From contig NC_088775.1 of assembly GCF_954871325.1 (NCBI RefSeq), positions 91,828,805 through 91,892,804 of the forward strand: a stretch of DNA of 64,000 bases, in the 5' to 3' direction. The notes under the pieces are model-generated. The model saw only the letters and a list, made by a program, of their open reading frames with translations, searched no databases and was not told the DNA's origin. Source of the DNA: Gordionus sp. m RMFG-2023 (lineage: Eukaryota > Nematomorpha > Gordioida > Chordodea > Parachordodidae). The translations under genes and the position numbers were made by a program. This document shows, piece after piece, positions 12,301 to 19,005 of the stretch (its first letter is position 1; each line of letters begins with the position of its first letter).

Positions 12301-15300
12301 GAATCAAATTGTGAGCATTATTAAACGTTATAAAAAATTATGCCCCAAAACTAACAGAGACCGTATTGCCATTTAACCAACCTTCCCCAACCCACTCCAC
12401 GTCGGATTCCAAACTCGTGTCTTCCCTGACCTCATACGGGAACGAAGAATATCGCTTGGCTTTCAAGCCCCAGCTACCGCCACCGCAAAATCAGGCCAAA
12501 AATTCAATCAAGGTTGTTAATTTGTATGGCATAGTTCAACCATATTATTCTTATCTCACTTTTATATCAAATTGTAAAATATATCCTAGAAATAGAAAGA
12601 TATAATATTTTTTAAAAAAATTGAATAAAAAAAAAAGACGACCTCACCACAACTTGCTAGCGGTAGTCATTTCAATAAAGACGCCAAGGACAAGCGGATT
12701 TTGGGAAATTCCGCATCTTTCAAAGGTTTCAAATCAGGCCATCGCAAGTGGCTGCCTCAAGAACCTACGGCGGAACTCACGAGGGACGCGGAGGATATAA
12801 ATAGTGGAAAGGGATTAATCTGTCGGAAAGAGATTGTTTTGGTTAAAAGAAGTTTTAACAGGCGACCTCTATCAGCTGCTAAGTCTCAATACTCTCTTAG
12901 GGATATTCAAGAGGAACAGGGAAATGGTATATGCATTTTTTTTGTTCAAATAAACGGTTATATTCCTTATCTATAAAGCTATATAATTCATGGTATTTTT
13001 TTTAAAATATGATAATAATAAAAATACATGGTTAATTATTATAGCAATATCTAATATCTTATTTGTTCCTAATTATACAGTTACACCCAAAGTATCCCCA
13101 TTTTTAAATAACAACATTATCCAAATCGGATTCAATATTTTATGGTTAAGACTTTTCCTACATATCCTCTCTTCTTTTAAATCGGCATTTCAGCCAATTC
13201 CCTGAAACACTATCATTTTTTTTGCTTAGTCCTCTAGTAATCTTAAGTCCGATCTTTGACTAAAAAAAACTCGTCTAAGTCATTTTGAAGTTGGCTCAAA
13301 TCGAACGATTTATCAACATTCACATGATCTGATTTTATTTTTAAAAAATATAACGAAAATAAGAATTTGAAACAGGGATTAATCTTGAATCCCTTCAAGA
13401 AAATCCATTCTCTCACACCCATATATGCCCGAGGTACCAGGAGAGTTTTAAAAATTCTAACGTCTCCCTATCCACTACCGCCTCCCAGAAGTCTACCACC
13501 AAAATATTCTCGAATAATAATAATATCAACCATAACCGCATTAAAAACGGCGGCTTAAAAATGTCTAAAAGTATCAACGGTAAAAATACGAGTCACACTT
13601 GTTCCTCTACTAGCGTTTCTAGTTCTACCAGCGCAATAGCCCAAAGTGCCACCAACGGTTTAGATTATATATAATTTTTTTTAATTTAAAAAAAATAGAT
13701 CTTATTCAGCATCTCCGAAGGAAAATATTTCATAAAATTGCATTAAAGTTGTATTACCCCAGCCCAAAATCTTTTTTTTTGCTCCAGTTTTGGATGAATA
13801 GACCTCTAATATTAAATAAAGAAATAAGAGCAAATATTAAATTTAAGACAGGTTTAAATTACGAGAGAATGAAAAAACAAATTTAAATGACTTCTTCTCA
13901 ATTCAAATACTACATTTCGATTTTTTGCGAACGTGCGCATTATTTTGTCCATTTCTAACAAAAAATGATATGCCTATCAATTTTTAAGGCCTAGCCCCGG
14001 GTCCATTTTTTTCTGCTAATGTCGCCCTATCAAGTTTTTTTTTAAAAAAAAATCCAAAAATGTCTCCCACGGAATAATCGGATATTGATGACGATTTCGG
14101 TTATCTTGATTTTCCTTATTAAAGCTATAGGCACAAAAATGTAGGAATAATGGTCATAGGAGCGTCCTACACCCGACTTCATTAATATGCGATCACTCAT
14201 ATTATTTTTAAACTTATTATAAATTTTGATTTAAAATACAATAATCAACACTCATTTTTGATAGAATAACTATATAATAATGAGCAAAATAAATAATACA
14301 AATGATTAATTTTATATTTAGATTATTAAAATATGTAGCTCTATTTGAAATTCCATTATTTTGCCAAGATATATTAAAATTGTGTTATATCTTACCTTTG
14401 CCTATTTATAAATATGCGGCTATTCTTTGTGGAATTTCAATTAATAAGATTTTGCTCATATTCTTGGGATAATCGATTTCCCAGTTAAAATCTAAATTCT
14501 TCGTTTATAGTAATTATTTTATTATCTATAAATGGAACACATCGACCTTTTGCATTCACGCATCATGGAAACTTATCAATTCTTTGTAAGAAATCAGGGT
14601 TGAAGGTTTTTGCATATTTTAATATAACCCTACTTCGTTTTTGATTCGTCGTTGGTTCCCCATTGCTCTTTTATCTAATTTACGAATTTCAAATACCCAT
14701 AATAATTTTTTTTCTCTTATGGTAGGAATATCCTAGTGAATATAATTTTCGGTGATAAGCTGAACTGAAAATTTGTCTAGCAATTCGCAGAAATCTCATT
14801 AAATCATATTTTTGTCCTTTTTTAAAGGACATTTTTTTCCCCTAGATTCCTACTTCTTTGAAAAGCTATCTTTAGACCTCTATTTTGAGTAGTCCTATAT
14901 ACCCCGATATTTTTATATTTACTTAATATTATCTCTACTGATAAATCAACTTGTTAATTTTTGCTATATTTTTTCAATTTCTTCTTTTGGTAAATTAATA
15001 ATGATCTCTTATAAATTTGGATATAAAATTAAACTTAAAATTGTTATATATTGAATAATTTTTTTTTTTTTAAATAAGCATAAGATAATAGTAATTTTTT
15101 ATGATAAATTAACATGGACCAACATTATGATGATCTTAGCTTAGTGGGCGGAAATCTAGGTTAATTTAGAGTTACTGCAAAAGGCTGTATTGAGCCAATC
15201 GATATTTTATTTATTGTTTATTTGGAACAAATGCTGCCACATTTGGTTATAATATATACATTAAAAAATCGTAATTTTTGGAAAGCATTTGTGGACTAGA

Positions 15301-17003
15301 GCGTTGCTCGCCAATCAATTAGTTCTGCCGGGTTCGAATCCACTAAGGGCCATATATTTTTTCTGAAGCCAACTTGGTGGTTCCGTCCTATAGTGGGGAT
15401 GGTACATAGTAGAGCGGGGGCGATCGCGTTGTACCATCACTTAATACATAAAAAATGAATTTTATTGCATTTTAAAAAATATTTCGTCGTTGAAATTGTT
15501 ATTTGTTGACTTGAGAGTATTTAACATTAAACGGATATCTTCCATGCATACTTTTGAAAGACTATAAATTTTCTTATAATTTATGAAATTTATTAATTAA
15601 CTTTTTATTTAAAGAGGTCAACGGTAGTCAAATAACATTACAAGATCGAGTATTATTTATATTTTTGTTAATATTCCATTTCTTCTGTGCCATTCACAGA
15701 AAACATTTCTTTTTATTTAATGAATGTTTCAAATAAAACTTAACAATATATTTATTATAGGTTCTTCCAGGATAAATGCCAAACCTTCCGAGAGATCTAA
15801 CAGGAATCTCATAATTCAAGCTCTCAGTTATTCGGTTCTAGCTGGCCCAGTTAATACTGACGTTAAAACAAGGGCTATAGAGGTTTTTATAGTTTTATTA
15901 GAAAACATAATTTATTTCGCGTTTTAGAGATTAATTTTTATAAGATATATTATATAAATACAACAACTAATGTTATAGAACTAATTAAATTATATTTTTT
16001 TAACGGTTGACAAATAATAGATTTCTAAACAACACTCGCTATTAGATTATTTAATCTTATAAAAACAAACATTTTTTTAAAAATCAAAATTATATAATTA
16101 CAATATAAAACAAATATTACCAAATCTAGTCTTGTTAAACGACACTATTTTTGTCAATTTTTAAAAACAGAACCGGAAATAAACATTTTATTTAAATCTT
16201 AAAATAACTAGCACTCTCCCTGATGGATTTTTAAATTATAAAGGAACCGGAAAGAGAAACAAAATTCCATTGTTTCCAGATACTTGATTCTAATAATTTT
16301 TATCTGGCCAAAAATAATCGAAGATACATTAAAATCTTCGTAGAACTAGAAAGTTGGGCAGGGTACAACATTACTTATTTCTAAAATTTGATTAATTTTT
16401 TTAAAACTGATTTAAAGGCCATGAACCGATCACTGGAACACAAGCAATTCATAATTTTGTTTCGCGATCGTCAAATGCAATACCGGGCTCTTTATCAACG
16501 GACCAATCAGCCCGACGGGTTAGAACTCTACAAGATCCACGGCTTGGGGCCTAAGCTTATCGTGGCCGATCAAGATGGAATTATACAATATTTTTATAAG
16601 TTTCATTTTTTACTCACTTCTTTTTTTTCTTTCTTTGAGCAAAAAGCATACTCATCTGAGCATAAGATTATGCACTATTAAGAAAAGTTCTATTGTCCAG
16701 TCCTAGAAATAAAACGCTTTGACTGACGAACGTTTTGCTTTTCTCTAATTCTATTTACTGTTATGTTAATTTTTTTATAATCTTAAATTAAAATTTTTGT
16801 ATAAATCATTCATATTATTCCTAAAGTTAAAGCTTATATAATGTATTTATATATATTTTTTTTAAAAAATCTACCTTAACTGTAGATATAACTGTGGGAG
16901 CAAATCCTTCATGCAAATCCCATCCAAGCAACTTTCTGCTACTATTGACGGGATAGTACTCAAAGAATTCTATTGGATTAACTTAAAATTGTCTAAAAAA
17001 TGA
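258..17003 (+). CDS. CAMSAP/Patronin microtubule minus-end-binding protein, 3' part of a multi-exon gene (13 exons)
   Basis: CAMSAP/Patronin proteins cap and stabilise free microtubule minus ends through a C-terminal CKK domain. Exons (my manual model): 258-340, 1379-1579, 1800-2211, 5103-6324, 6873-7109, 7812-7939, 10273-10397, 12358-12512, 12638-12926, 13376-13657, 15761-15882, 16418-16599, 16886-17003. All start after AG and end before GT, and phases match at every junction, giving about 1,185 residues to a TGA. Residues 1-719 form a low-complexity Asn/His/Ser/Tyr/Pro linker, 720-803 a charged coiled coil, 804-1045 a second disordered linker, and 1046-1185 the CKK domain. CKK hallmarks are KPSERSNR, ILFRD, QYRALY, KIHGLGPK, YKYN and IPSK. 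The N-terminal CH domain and start codon must lie before the window. Human CAMSAPs are near 1,500 residues, so one third or less may be missing. The gene identity is firm; individual linker exons are less so. Confidence 0.93.
341..1378 (+). other. CAMSAP intron, about 1.0 kb
   Basis: AT-rich intron with no gene. A GC-richer patch at about 1048-1125 contains short complementary words (CCCGCTTCGGG and GCGGG-type runs) and may be a scrap of an old transposon. The open frame on the minus strand near its right end is low-complexity and not supported. Confidence 0.6.
1379..1579 (+). CDS. CAMSAP exon B (Asn/Gln/His/Tyr-rich linker)
   Basis: Begins after ATATTTAG and ends before GTAAAA, phase 1 at both ends. 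The 66 whole codons begin LPNHGQPAPYRLTQ and are rich in Asn, His, Gln, Ser and Tyr, as expected for the disordered CAMSAP linker. The codons use many GC-ending choices, in contrast to the flanking AT-rich introns, which is independent support for coding. Confidence 0.75.
1800..2211 (+). CDS. CAMSAP exon C (disordered linker)
   Basis: Begins after TAATATAG and ends before GTAAAA. It enters in phase 1 (A plus TC) and leaves in phase 2 (AC plus C). The 136 whole codons include an Asn/Tyr/Arg-rich stretch and a short basic helix-prone segment (TRMEARKQQIRQISRYARR). The ATG at 1805 is probably just an internal Met, since the frame is open through the preceding splice junction. Confidence 0.8.
2920..3240 (+). 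mobile_element. LINE 3'-end fragment (APE-type non-LTR retrotransposon)
   Basis: Translated pieces show the C-terminal signature of many animal LINE polymerases: RLGIEMIG, then RRSRLRWFG, HVERMTKDGWVKRC, LMEVGG, PRGRPKTTWTNV and DAQDRQKWEK. The frame shifts once between the RLRWFG and HVERM pieces, and there is a stop between GGL and PRGRP. Only the extreme C-terminal part of the ORF is present, as expected for a 5'-truncated insertion. It lies in a CAMSAP intron in the sense orientation. The family (RTE, CR1 or Jockey group) cannot be decided from this tail. Confidence 0.8.
3624..3898. mobile_element. MITE-like inverted-repeat element
   Basis: The left end GGCTGTGTCCTAAAATCTT is imperfectly inverted at the right end, AAGATTTCGGACATGTTTC. 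The ends resemble those of the Harbinger-type MITE at 53087-53246 (GGCCGTGTC...). The interior is AT-rich and noncoding. A clean target duplication is not visible, so the exact borders and the superfamily are tentative. Confidence 0.45.
4368..4590 (+). repeat. Minisatellite, about 10 units of roughly 23-25 bp, each with AATAAA
   Basis: The core GAATAAATCTTCATGA followed by a T run is repeated ten times with small changes in T-run length. Every copy carries the poly(A) hexamer AATAAA in the sense of the CAMSAP gene, whose intron it occupies. Confidence 0.95.
5103..6324 (+). CDS. CAMSAP exon D (large linker exon with three 59-codon tandem repeats)
   Basis: The acceptor TTTGTTAG supplies the third base of a Thr codon split across the 2.9-kb intron. 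The exon ends before GTCTCA in phase 0, with 407 whole codons. The protein is Ser/Asn/Tyr/Pro/Asp-rich and looks disordered. Codons 376-552 of the joined frame form three tandem units of exactly 177 bp (5530-5706, 5707-5883, 5884-6060), each beginning Ser-(Arg/Cys)-(Asp/Glu) and carrying NSYNGDK-like, IPY-like and ATVLSNS-like blocks. The frame stays open past the donor to a TAA at 6340, so an intron-retention end is conceivable, but the phase match to the next exon favours splicing. Confidence 0.85.
5530..6060 (+). repeat. Coding tandem repeat, 3 x 177 bp
   Basis: Three consecutive in-frame units of 59 codons. Units 1 and 2 are most alike at their start (YNSYNGDKRGQP against YHSYNGDKRSQP). 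Unit 3 is more diverged (VNSYENNKKSKP) but keeps the Pro-rich, Gly-rich and ENV/ENL-ending blocks. Unit length is exactly conserved, which suggests selection on the reading frame or a fairly recent origin. Confidence 0.9.
6325..6872 (+). other. CAMSAP intron, 0.55 kb
   Basis: AT-rich. A 33-bp direct duplication lies at 6685-6717 and 6718-6750 (unit core GTGGTCATTTTAAAAGAGCT). The acceptor is TTCCATAACAG. No gene seen. Confidence 0.7.
6873..7109 (+). CDS. CAMSAP exon E (Pro/Ser/His-rich linker)
   Basis: Phase 0 at both ends, 79 codons. Begins TPRPAKVSLFPPG, runs through Ser/Pro/His low complexity, then a conserved-looking hydrophobic patch (KKSMGFVVPLD) and an acidic end (ELGISRDE). The much higher GC than in flanking DNA supports coding. 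The hydrophobic patch just before the coiled coil may be a short linear motif. Confidence 0.85.
7220..7246 (+). other. Possible 27-nt microexon of CAMSAP
   Basis: A GC-rich 27-base segment sits between an AG acceptor (GACTGCAG) and a GT donor (GTATTT). It would add nine residues, RYRLRRSDR, without changing phase because both flanking exons are phase 0. No protein homology can be claimed for nine residues. It could equally be chance or part of the neighbouring mitochondrial insertion. Confidence 0.25.
7339..7598 (+). pseudogene. nad6: NUMT: nuclear copy of mitochondrial nad6 (NADH dehydrogenase subunit 6), 5' portion
   Basis: A frame from ATA at 7339 reads like metazoan ND6: ISHPLGLGVLLVLL near the N-terminus, then LVIVITYTGGILILFLY, the conserved Gly-Gly transmembrane segment, then VLSPSP. 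The organellar protein is a membrane subunit of complex I. One in-frame TGA at 7537 falls where Trp is read in mitochondria. AGA codons at 7345 and in LLVLL(AGA)VETAV fit Ser in the invertebrate code. Three stop codons directly precede the ATA start. In the nucleus the copy would be untranslated and intronic. About 86 codons are present; ND6 is usually 150-175. Confidence 0.85.
7812..7939 (+). CDS. CAMSAP exon F (coiled coil, first half)
   Basis: Phase 0 start after CCCTTCCAG; phase 2 end before GTATAA. Reads DLDESIIKRKEIIISNVV then KRRAEMEASKAKNNAKAVQ, a charged helix matching in position and character the coiled coil that precedes the CKK domain in CAMSAPs. The split codon AT plus G gives Met at the junction. 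Confidence 0.9.
7940..10272 (+). other. CAMSAP intron, 2.3 kb
   Basis: AT-rich sequence with no exon that fits between the two coiled-coil halves in phase. A moderately GC-rich stretch around 8150-8230 and another near 8980-9010 hold no recognisable product. The acceptor is CGCGTCTCAG. Confidence 0.65.
10273..10397 (+). CDS. CAMSAP exon G (coiled coil, second half)
   Basis: Enters in phase 2 and leaves in phase 1 before GTGAGT, the strongest donor in the gene. Reads AKQIELEKKREEVKERKQ then AILINYLEGKRARNN, matching the KREEILxxYxxRK-type pattern of CAMSAP coiled coils, then a short Pro-rich tail. Together with the previous exon it forms about 84 helical residues. Confidence 0.92.
10398..12357 (+). 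other. CAMSAP intron, 2.0 kb
   Basis: AT-rich, with a hAT MITE at 11944-12111. A GC-richer patch at about 10558-10612 repeats the word CCGG(T)CAA in both orientations (ACCGGTC, CCGGTC, GCCGGAT, GACCGGCC) and looks like the subterminal part of a dead DNA transposon. No gene seen. Confidence 0.65.
11944..12111. mobile_element. hAT MITE, 168 bp, with perfect 8-bp TSD
   Basis: Terminal inverted repeats CAGAGTTGTTAAA (left) and TTTAACAACTCTG (right), flanked on both sides by CTAATTAT (11936-11943 and 12112-12119). TIR type and 8-bp duplication are the hAT signature. The interior is built from several copies of ATCTAGATACAG. The TIRs match the left end of the decayed hAT element at 17641, so both were probably mobilised by the same transposase. 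Confidence 0.93.
12358..12512 (+). CDS. CAMSAP exon H (second linker)
   Basis: Acceptor CTAACAG; phase 1 in, phase 0 out. Reads TVLPFNQPSPTHSTSD through EEYRLAFKPQLPPPQNQ. Pro/Ser-rich and probably disordered. The donor GTTGTT is weak, and an alternative GTATGG lies 14 nt downstream, but only the first gives phase agreement with the next exon. Confidence 0.75.
12638..12926 (+). CDS. CAMSAP exon I (second linker, basic)
   Basis: Phase 0 in, phase 1 out before GTATAT. The 96 whole codons begin TTSPQLASGSHFNKDAKDKR and include GFKSGHRKWLPQEPTAELTR and KEIVLVKRSFNRRPLS. It is basic and mid-GC in contrast to its AT-rich surroundings. The acceptor is an unusual A-rich tract ending AAG. Confidence 0.78.
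12927..13375 (+). other. CAMSAP intron, 0.45 kb
   Basis: AT-rich; no feature beyond splice signals. The hydrophobic open frame at about 12990-13205 is a product of T-richness and lacks coding character. Confidence 0.7.
13376..13657 (+). CDS. CAMSAP exon J (Ser/Thr/Asn-rich linker before CKK)
   Basis: Begins after TGAAACAG (G plus GG, phase 1) and ends before GTTTAG in phase 1. Reads INLESLQENPFSHTH and ends in a Ser/Thr run (SSTSVSSSTSAIAQSATN), as in other CAMSAPs where a Ser-rich stretch leads directly into CKK. Without splicing the frame stops seven codons later, so the splice is needed. Confidence 0.85.
13658..15760 (+). other. CAMSAP intron, 2.1 kb
   Basis: AT-rich intron. It contains a tRNA-derived SINE-like sequence at about 15285-15440. 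Nothing else is recognisable, although 14560-14760 is slightly less AT-rich. Confidence 0.7.
15285..15440 (+). repeat. tRNA-derived SINE-like sequence
   Basis: A canonical RNA polymerase III B box, GGTTCGAATCC, lies at about 15334. A degenerate A box (TGGACTAGAGCG) lies about 40 nt before it, slightly closer than in true tRNA genes. A non-tRNA body follows (GGTTCCGTCCTATAGTGGGG through GGCGATCGCGTTGTACCATC). The whole is far more GC-rich than the flanks. Acceptor-stem pairing is not seen, so a functional tRNA is unlikely. No target duplication was identified. Confidence 0.55.
15761..15882 (+). CDS. CAMSAP exon K (start of CKK domain)
   Basis: Acceptor TTATTATAG; phase 1 in, phase 0 out. Reads SSRINAKPSERSNRNLII then QALSYSVLAGPVNTDVK. 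This aligns with the first strand and helix of CKK (KPSGKSNK...LAGTVN in vertebrates, from memory). It contributes to the fold that contacts tubulin at microtubule minus ends. Confidence 0.95.
15883..16417 (+). other. CAMSAP intron, 0.53 kb
   Basis: AT-rich intron inside the CKK domain. The acceptor is GATTTAAAG. No other feature seen. Confidence 0.75.
16418..16599 (+). CDS. CAMSAP exon L (CKK domain core)
   Basis: Phase 0 in, phase 2 out before GTTTCA. Reads AMNRSLEHKQFIILFRDRQ, MQYRALYQRTNQPDG, LELYKIHGLGPKLI. The conserved CKK core (ILFRD, Q-aromatic-RALY, K-x-x-G-x-GPK) is intact. Vertebrate CKKs have the same block with a similar number of residues between motifs. Confidence 0.97.
16600..16885 (+). 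other. CAMSAP last intron
   Basis: T-rich intron of 286 bp; acceptor TTAACTGTAG. No other feature. Confidence 0.85.
16886..17003 (+). CDS. CAMSAP exon M (end of CKK domain and stop)
   Basis: The split codon AA plus A gives Lys, then YNCGSKSFMQIPSKQLSA and TIDGIVLKEFYWINLK, ending LSKK and TGA at 17001-17003. This matches the YKYN...F...IP.K....DG.....W end of CKK. Tail length beyond the final Trp is short, as in the family. Confidence 0.95.
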
Positions 17004-17394
17004 AGGGAAAACTTGCTGAAAACTAAAATATTAAATTTCTGTGATAATTTCAAAGCGTTTATAATTTTAATTTCGAAAAATATTTCTATTTCCTTTTTTT
17101 TGTGTTAAAAACAGAATATTCTTGTGAATATTATTTTGTAATTTATGATAAATATCCCATTTATAAAATAACATTTTTTTTAAAAAAAATATTATTAATA
17201 TAAACATTATAATATATATAATACAGTCATGGATGCATTCATGCCCTAATTTTTATTATAACATTTTTGATATTTTTTTTTAAAAAAAAGAAGCCAATAT
17301 ATTAATTTATATAATAAATTAAACTGAATAACTCTAAAGTCTTAGATATATTATTAATTTTCCCATCTGGGTTGATATTTACTCTTTTCTAAAA
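17004..17394 (+). other. CAMSAP 3' UTR and downstream
   Basis: AT-rich sequence after the stop. A variant hexamer ATTAAA is only 27 nt past the stop (17030), and the first canonical AATAAA is at 17313. No gene seen. Confidence 0.6.
17313..17318 (+). terminator. Candidate poly(A) signal of CAMSAP
   Basis: First AATAAA downstream of the stop codon, about 310 nt after it. In DNA this AT-rich a hexamer is weak evidence alone. Confidence 0.35.
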
Positions 17395-17560
17395 ATTCGG
17401 ATTGTACCGATACCCTAGTTGCATCGGGCCTAATTTTTCAAACCCGGCCCGAAATTTTTGTATGAAAAATTAATCTGCTTCACCCGATCCCCGAAAAGTC
17501 TGACACGAAATAAAAATAAAGCTTATTTGTCGGCCCTGCCCGAATTTATTTAAATATACT
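17395..17560. repeat. GGCCCG-motif transposon remnant, left piece
   Basis: A GC-rich island with ATCGGGCC, ACCCGGCCCG and CGGCCCTGCCCG words in an otherwise AT-rich stretch. The same kind of motif appears at 18898-18990 and, more loosely, near 38695-38815. These look like subterminal motif arrays of a DNA transposon, probably hAT, but no clean ends were found. Confidence 0.4.
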
Positions 17561-17640
17561 ATATTGTGCATATTTAATTAAATATCATGTCCATATTCTT
17601 TTAATTAGTTTGTGAATAAAATAATTTAACTTGTAAAAAT

Positions 17641-18728
17641 CAGAGTTGTTAAAGGAGCTACTTAACGTACTATCTTTTTTGGTAACTATAGCCAATATCG
17701 GCTACTTTATTTTGTAATTATTTAATTTTTAGCCGCTACTTTTAAAAAATATAATGAAGGTAAGTATAAACGTGAAAATTCAAATATAATATCATAATTA
17801 ATTATAATTATAATTTTTATGATTTATTATTTAATTTTGAAATTGAAATATATTTTCAATTTTGCAATTTATATTTTTATTTGTACTATAAACCTAAATC
17901 ACTTGTTAATAATTTAAAATGTCATCGCCTATGGATATCCAAATCGTTGAAAGTGATTCAGACAATGATATTAATGAAATGGAAGATACCAGGGAAGAAA
18001 ATGTTCTTAATAGCTATAATACAAATTTCCCATGGCCTAGGCTTGAAAATTTTTTAAAATAAATATAAAAACCATAACTGGCTTCAAATTTATACCTCAA
18101 GAAACACCAAAAGGTAAATTGTCACTTTTAATATCTAATAGTAATTTTTTTATCAATAGTTTTTAGGAAATGGGGAACATCTAAATAATTTTGTTATAGG
18201 CGACTCTACATCCAAAAAGACTTACTCAATACAAACAAAATTAATTAATAAACAAATACCAATATTTCTCAGAAATTGGTTGACAAAGTTATTGTTGATT
18301 TTATAATTGATACAAGCCAATGTCCTTGGTTGATAATCCATCATTTACCATAATGATTAAGACTATCCCCTTGTATTAAAATTTTATGTCGCCTGACACT
18401 AATGAATAAAATAGCAGATAACTTAAAAATGATGAAAGATGCTCTAATAGTAGAGTTATCAGAGATATCATATATATGTACCACGGCAGATAGTTGGACG
18501 CATAGCACTAGGTAAAAACTTATAAAATGCAACAAATTACCATAAATATTTATTGATAATTACATTAATTTTTTTATAATCAAAATTTAACTATATTTTA
18601 ATATTCATAAATGTTGATTTTTATATATTTACTATACAATAACATTAGCAAAAAATAAAATTTGAATTTTTTTTTATAAAAAGTAGCTAATAGTGCGCTA
18701 CTTCTTTTGACGCTACTTTTAAACTCTG
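17641..18728 (+). mobile_element. hAT DNA transposon, internally decayed, with intact ends
   Basis: The left end CAGAGTTGTTAAAGGAGCTA and right end TTTTAAACTCTG are imperfect TIRs, flanked by matching GTAAAAA-type target copies. Coding relics run left to right as in hAT transposases. An N-terminal frame (17919-18062) encodes 47 residues starting MSSPMDIQIVESDSD. A piece near 18280-18352 reads VDKVIVDFIIDTSQCPW, and TTADSWTHST at about 18478-18507 corresponds to the conserved hAT T-x-D-x-W motif. Several stops and frame changes separate them, and the C-terminal catalytic and dimerisation parts are absent, so it is nonautonomous. Confidence 0.85.
17919..18062 (+). pseudogene. N-terminal remnant of a hAT transposase
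   Basis: ATG-started frame of 47 codons inside the hAT element, acidic at first, then FPWPRLENFLK before a TAA. In hAT proteins a BED zinc finger usually comes next. The following bases keep a similar flavour in another frame (PQETPKG, SNSN) but lack an intact Cys pair. No function can be expected. Confidence 0.6.
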
Positions 18729-18897
18729 GTAAAAATTGATAAAAATATGTTATTTTAACAATTTTTTGCAATTCAGATAATTTTATTTTCAAATAAATAA
18801 GAAAATATAGAAATGTTTACCATCAAATCTGGTTAAAACAGTAGAAAAATTCATTATTTTTTTTTGATTGTAAAAAAAATATTCTACAATGAAAAAT

Positions 18898-19005
18898 AAG
18901 CCCGGTCTGGCCCGATTTTATAAATAAATATTAGAGCCGAACCTAAATTATTTTTTAAACCCATTCGGGCCGGCTAAGGCCGAGCTGTGTTTTGCAAATC
19001 TCTAC
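18898..19005. repeat. GGCCCG-motif transposon remnant, right piece
   Basis: Contains GCCCGGTCTGGCCCG and CATTCGGGCCGGCTAAGGCC followed by TTTTGCAAATCTCT, a common hAT-like end when reversed (AGAGATTTGCAAAA). It may be the other side of the island at 17395-17560, with the 1.1-kb hAT element inserted between them, or a separate relic. Confidence 0.4.

Noticed and set aside
15285-15350. Functional tRNA gene
   Set aside because: The B box is good, but A box spacing is short, no acceptor stem pairs and no anticodon arm is clear. A SINE-like origin fits better.
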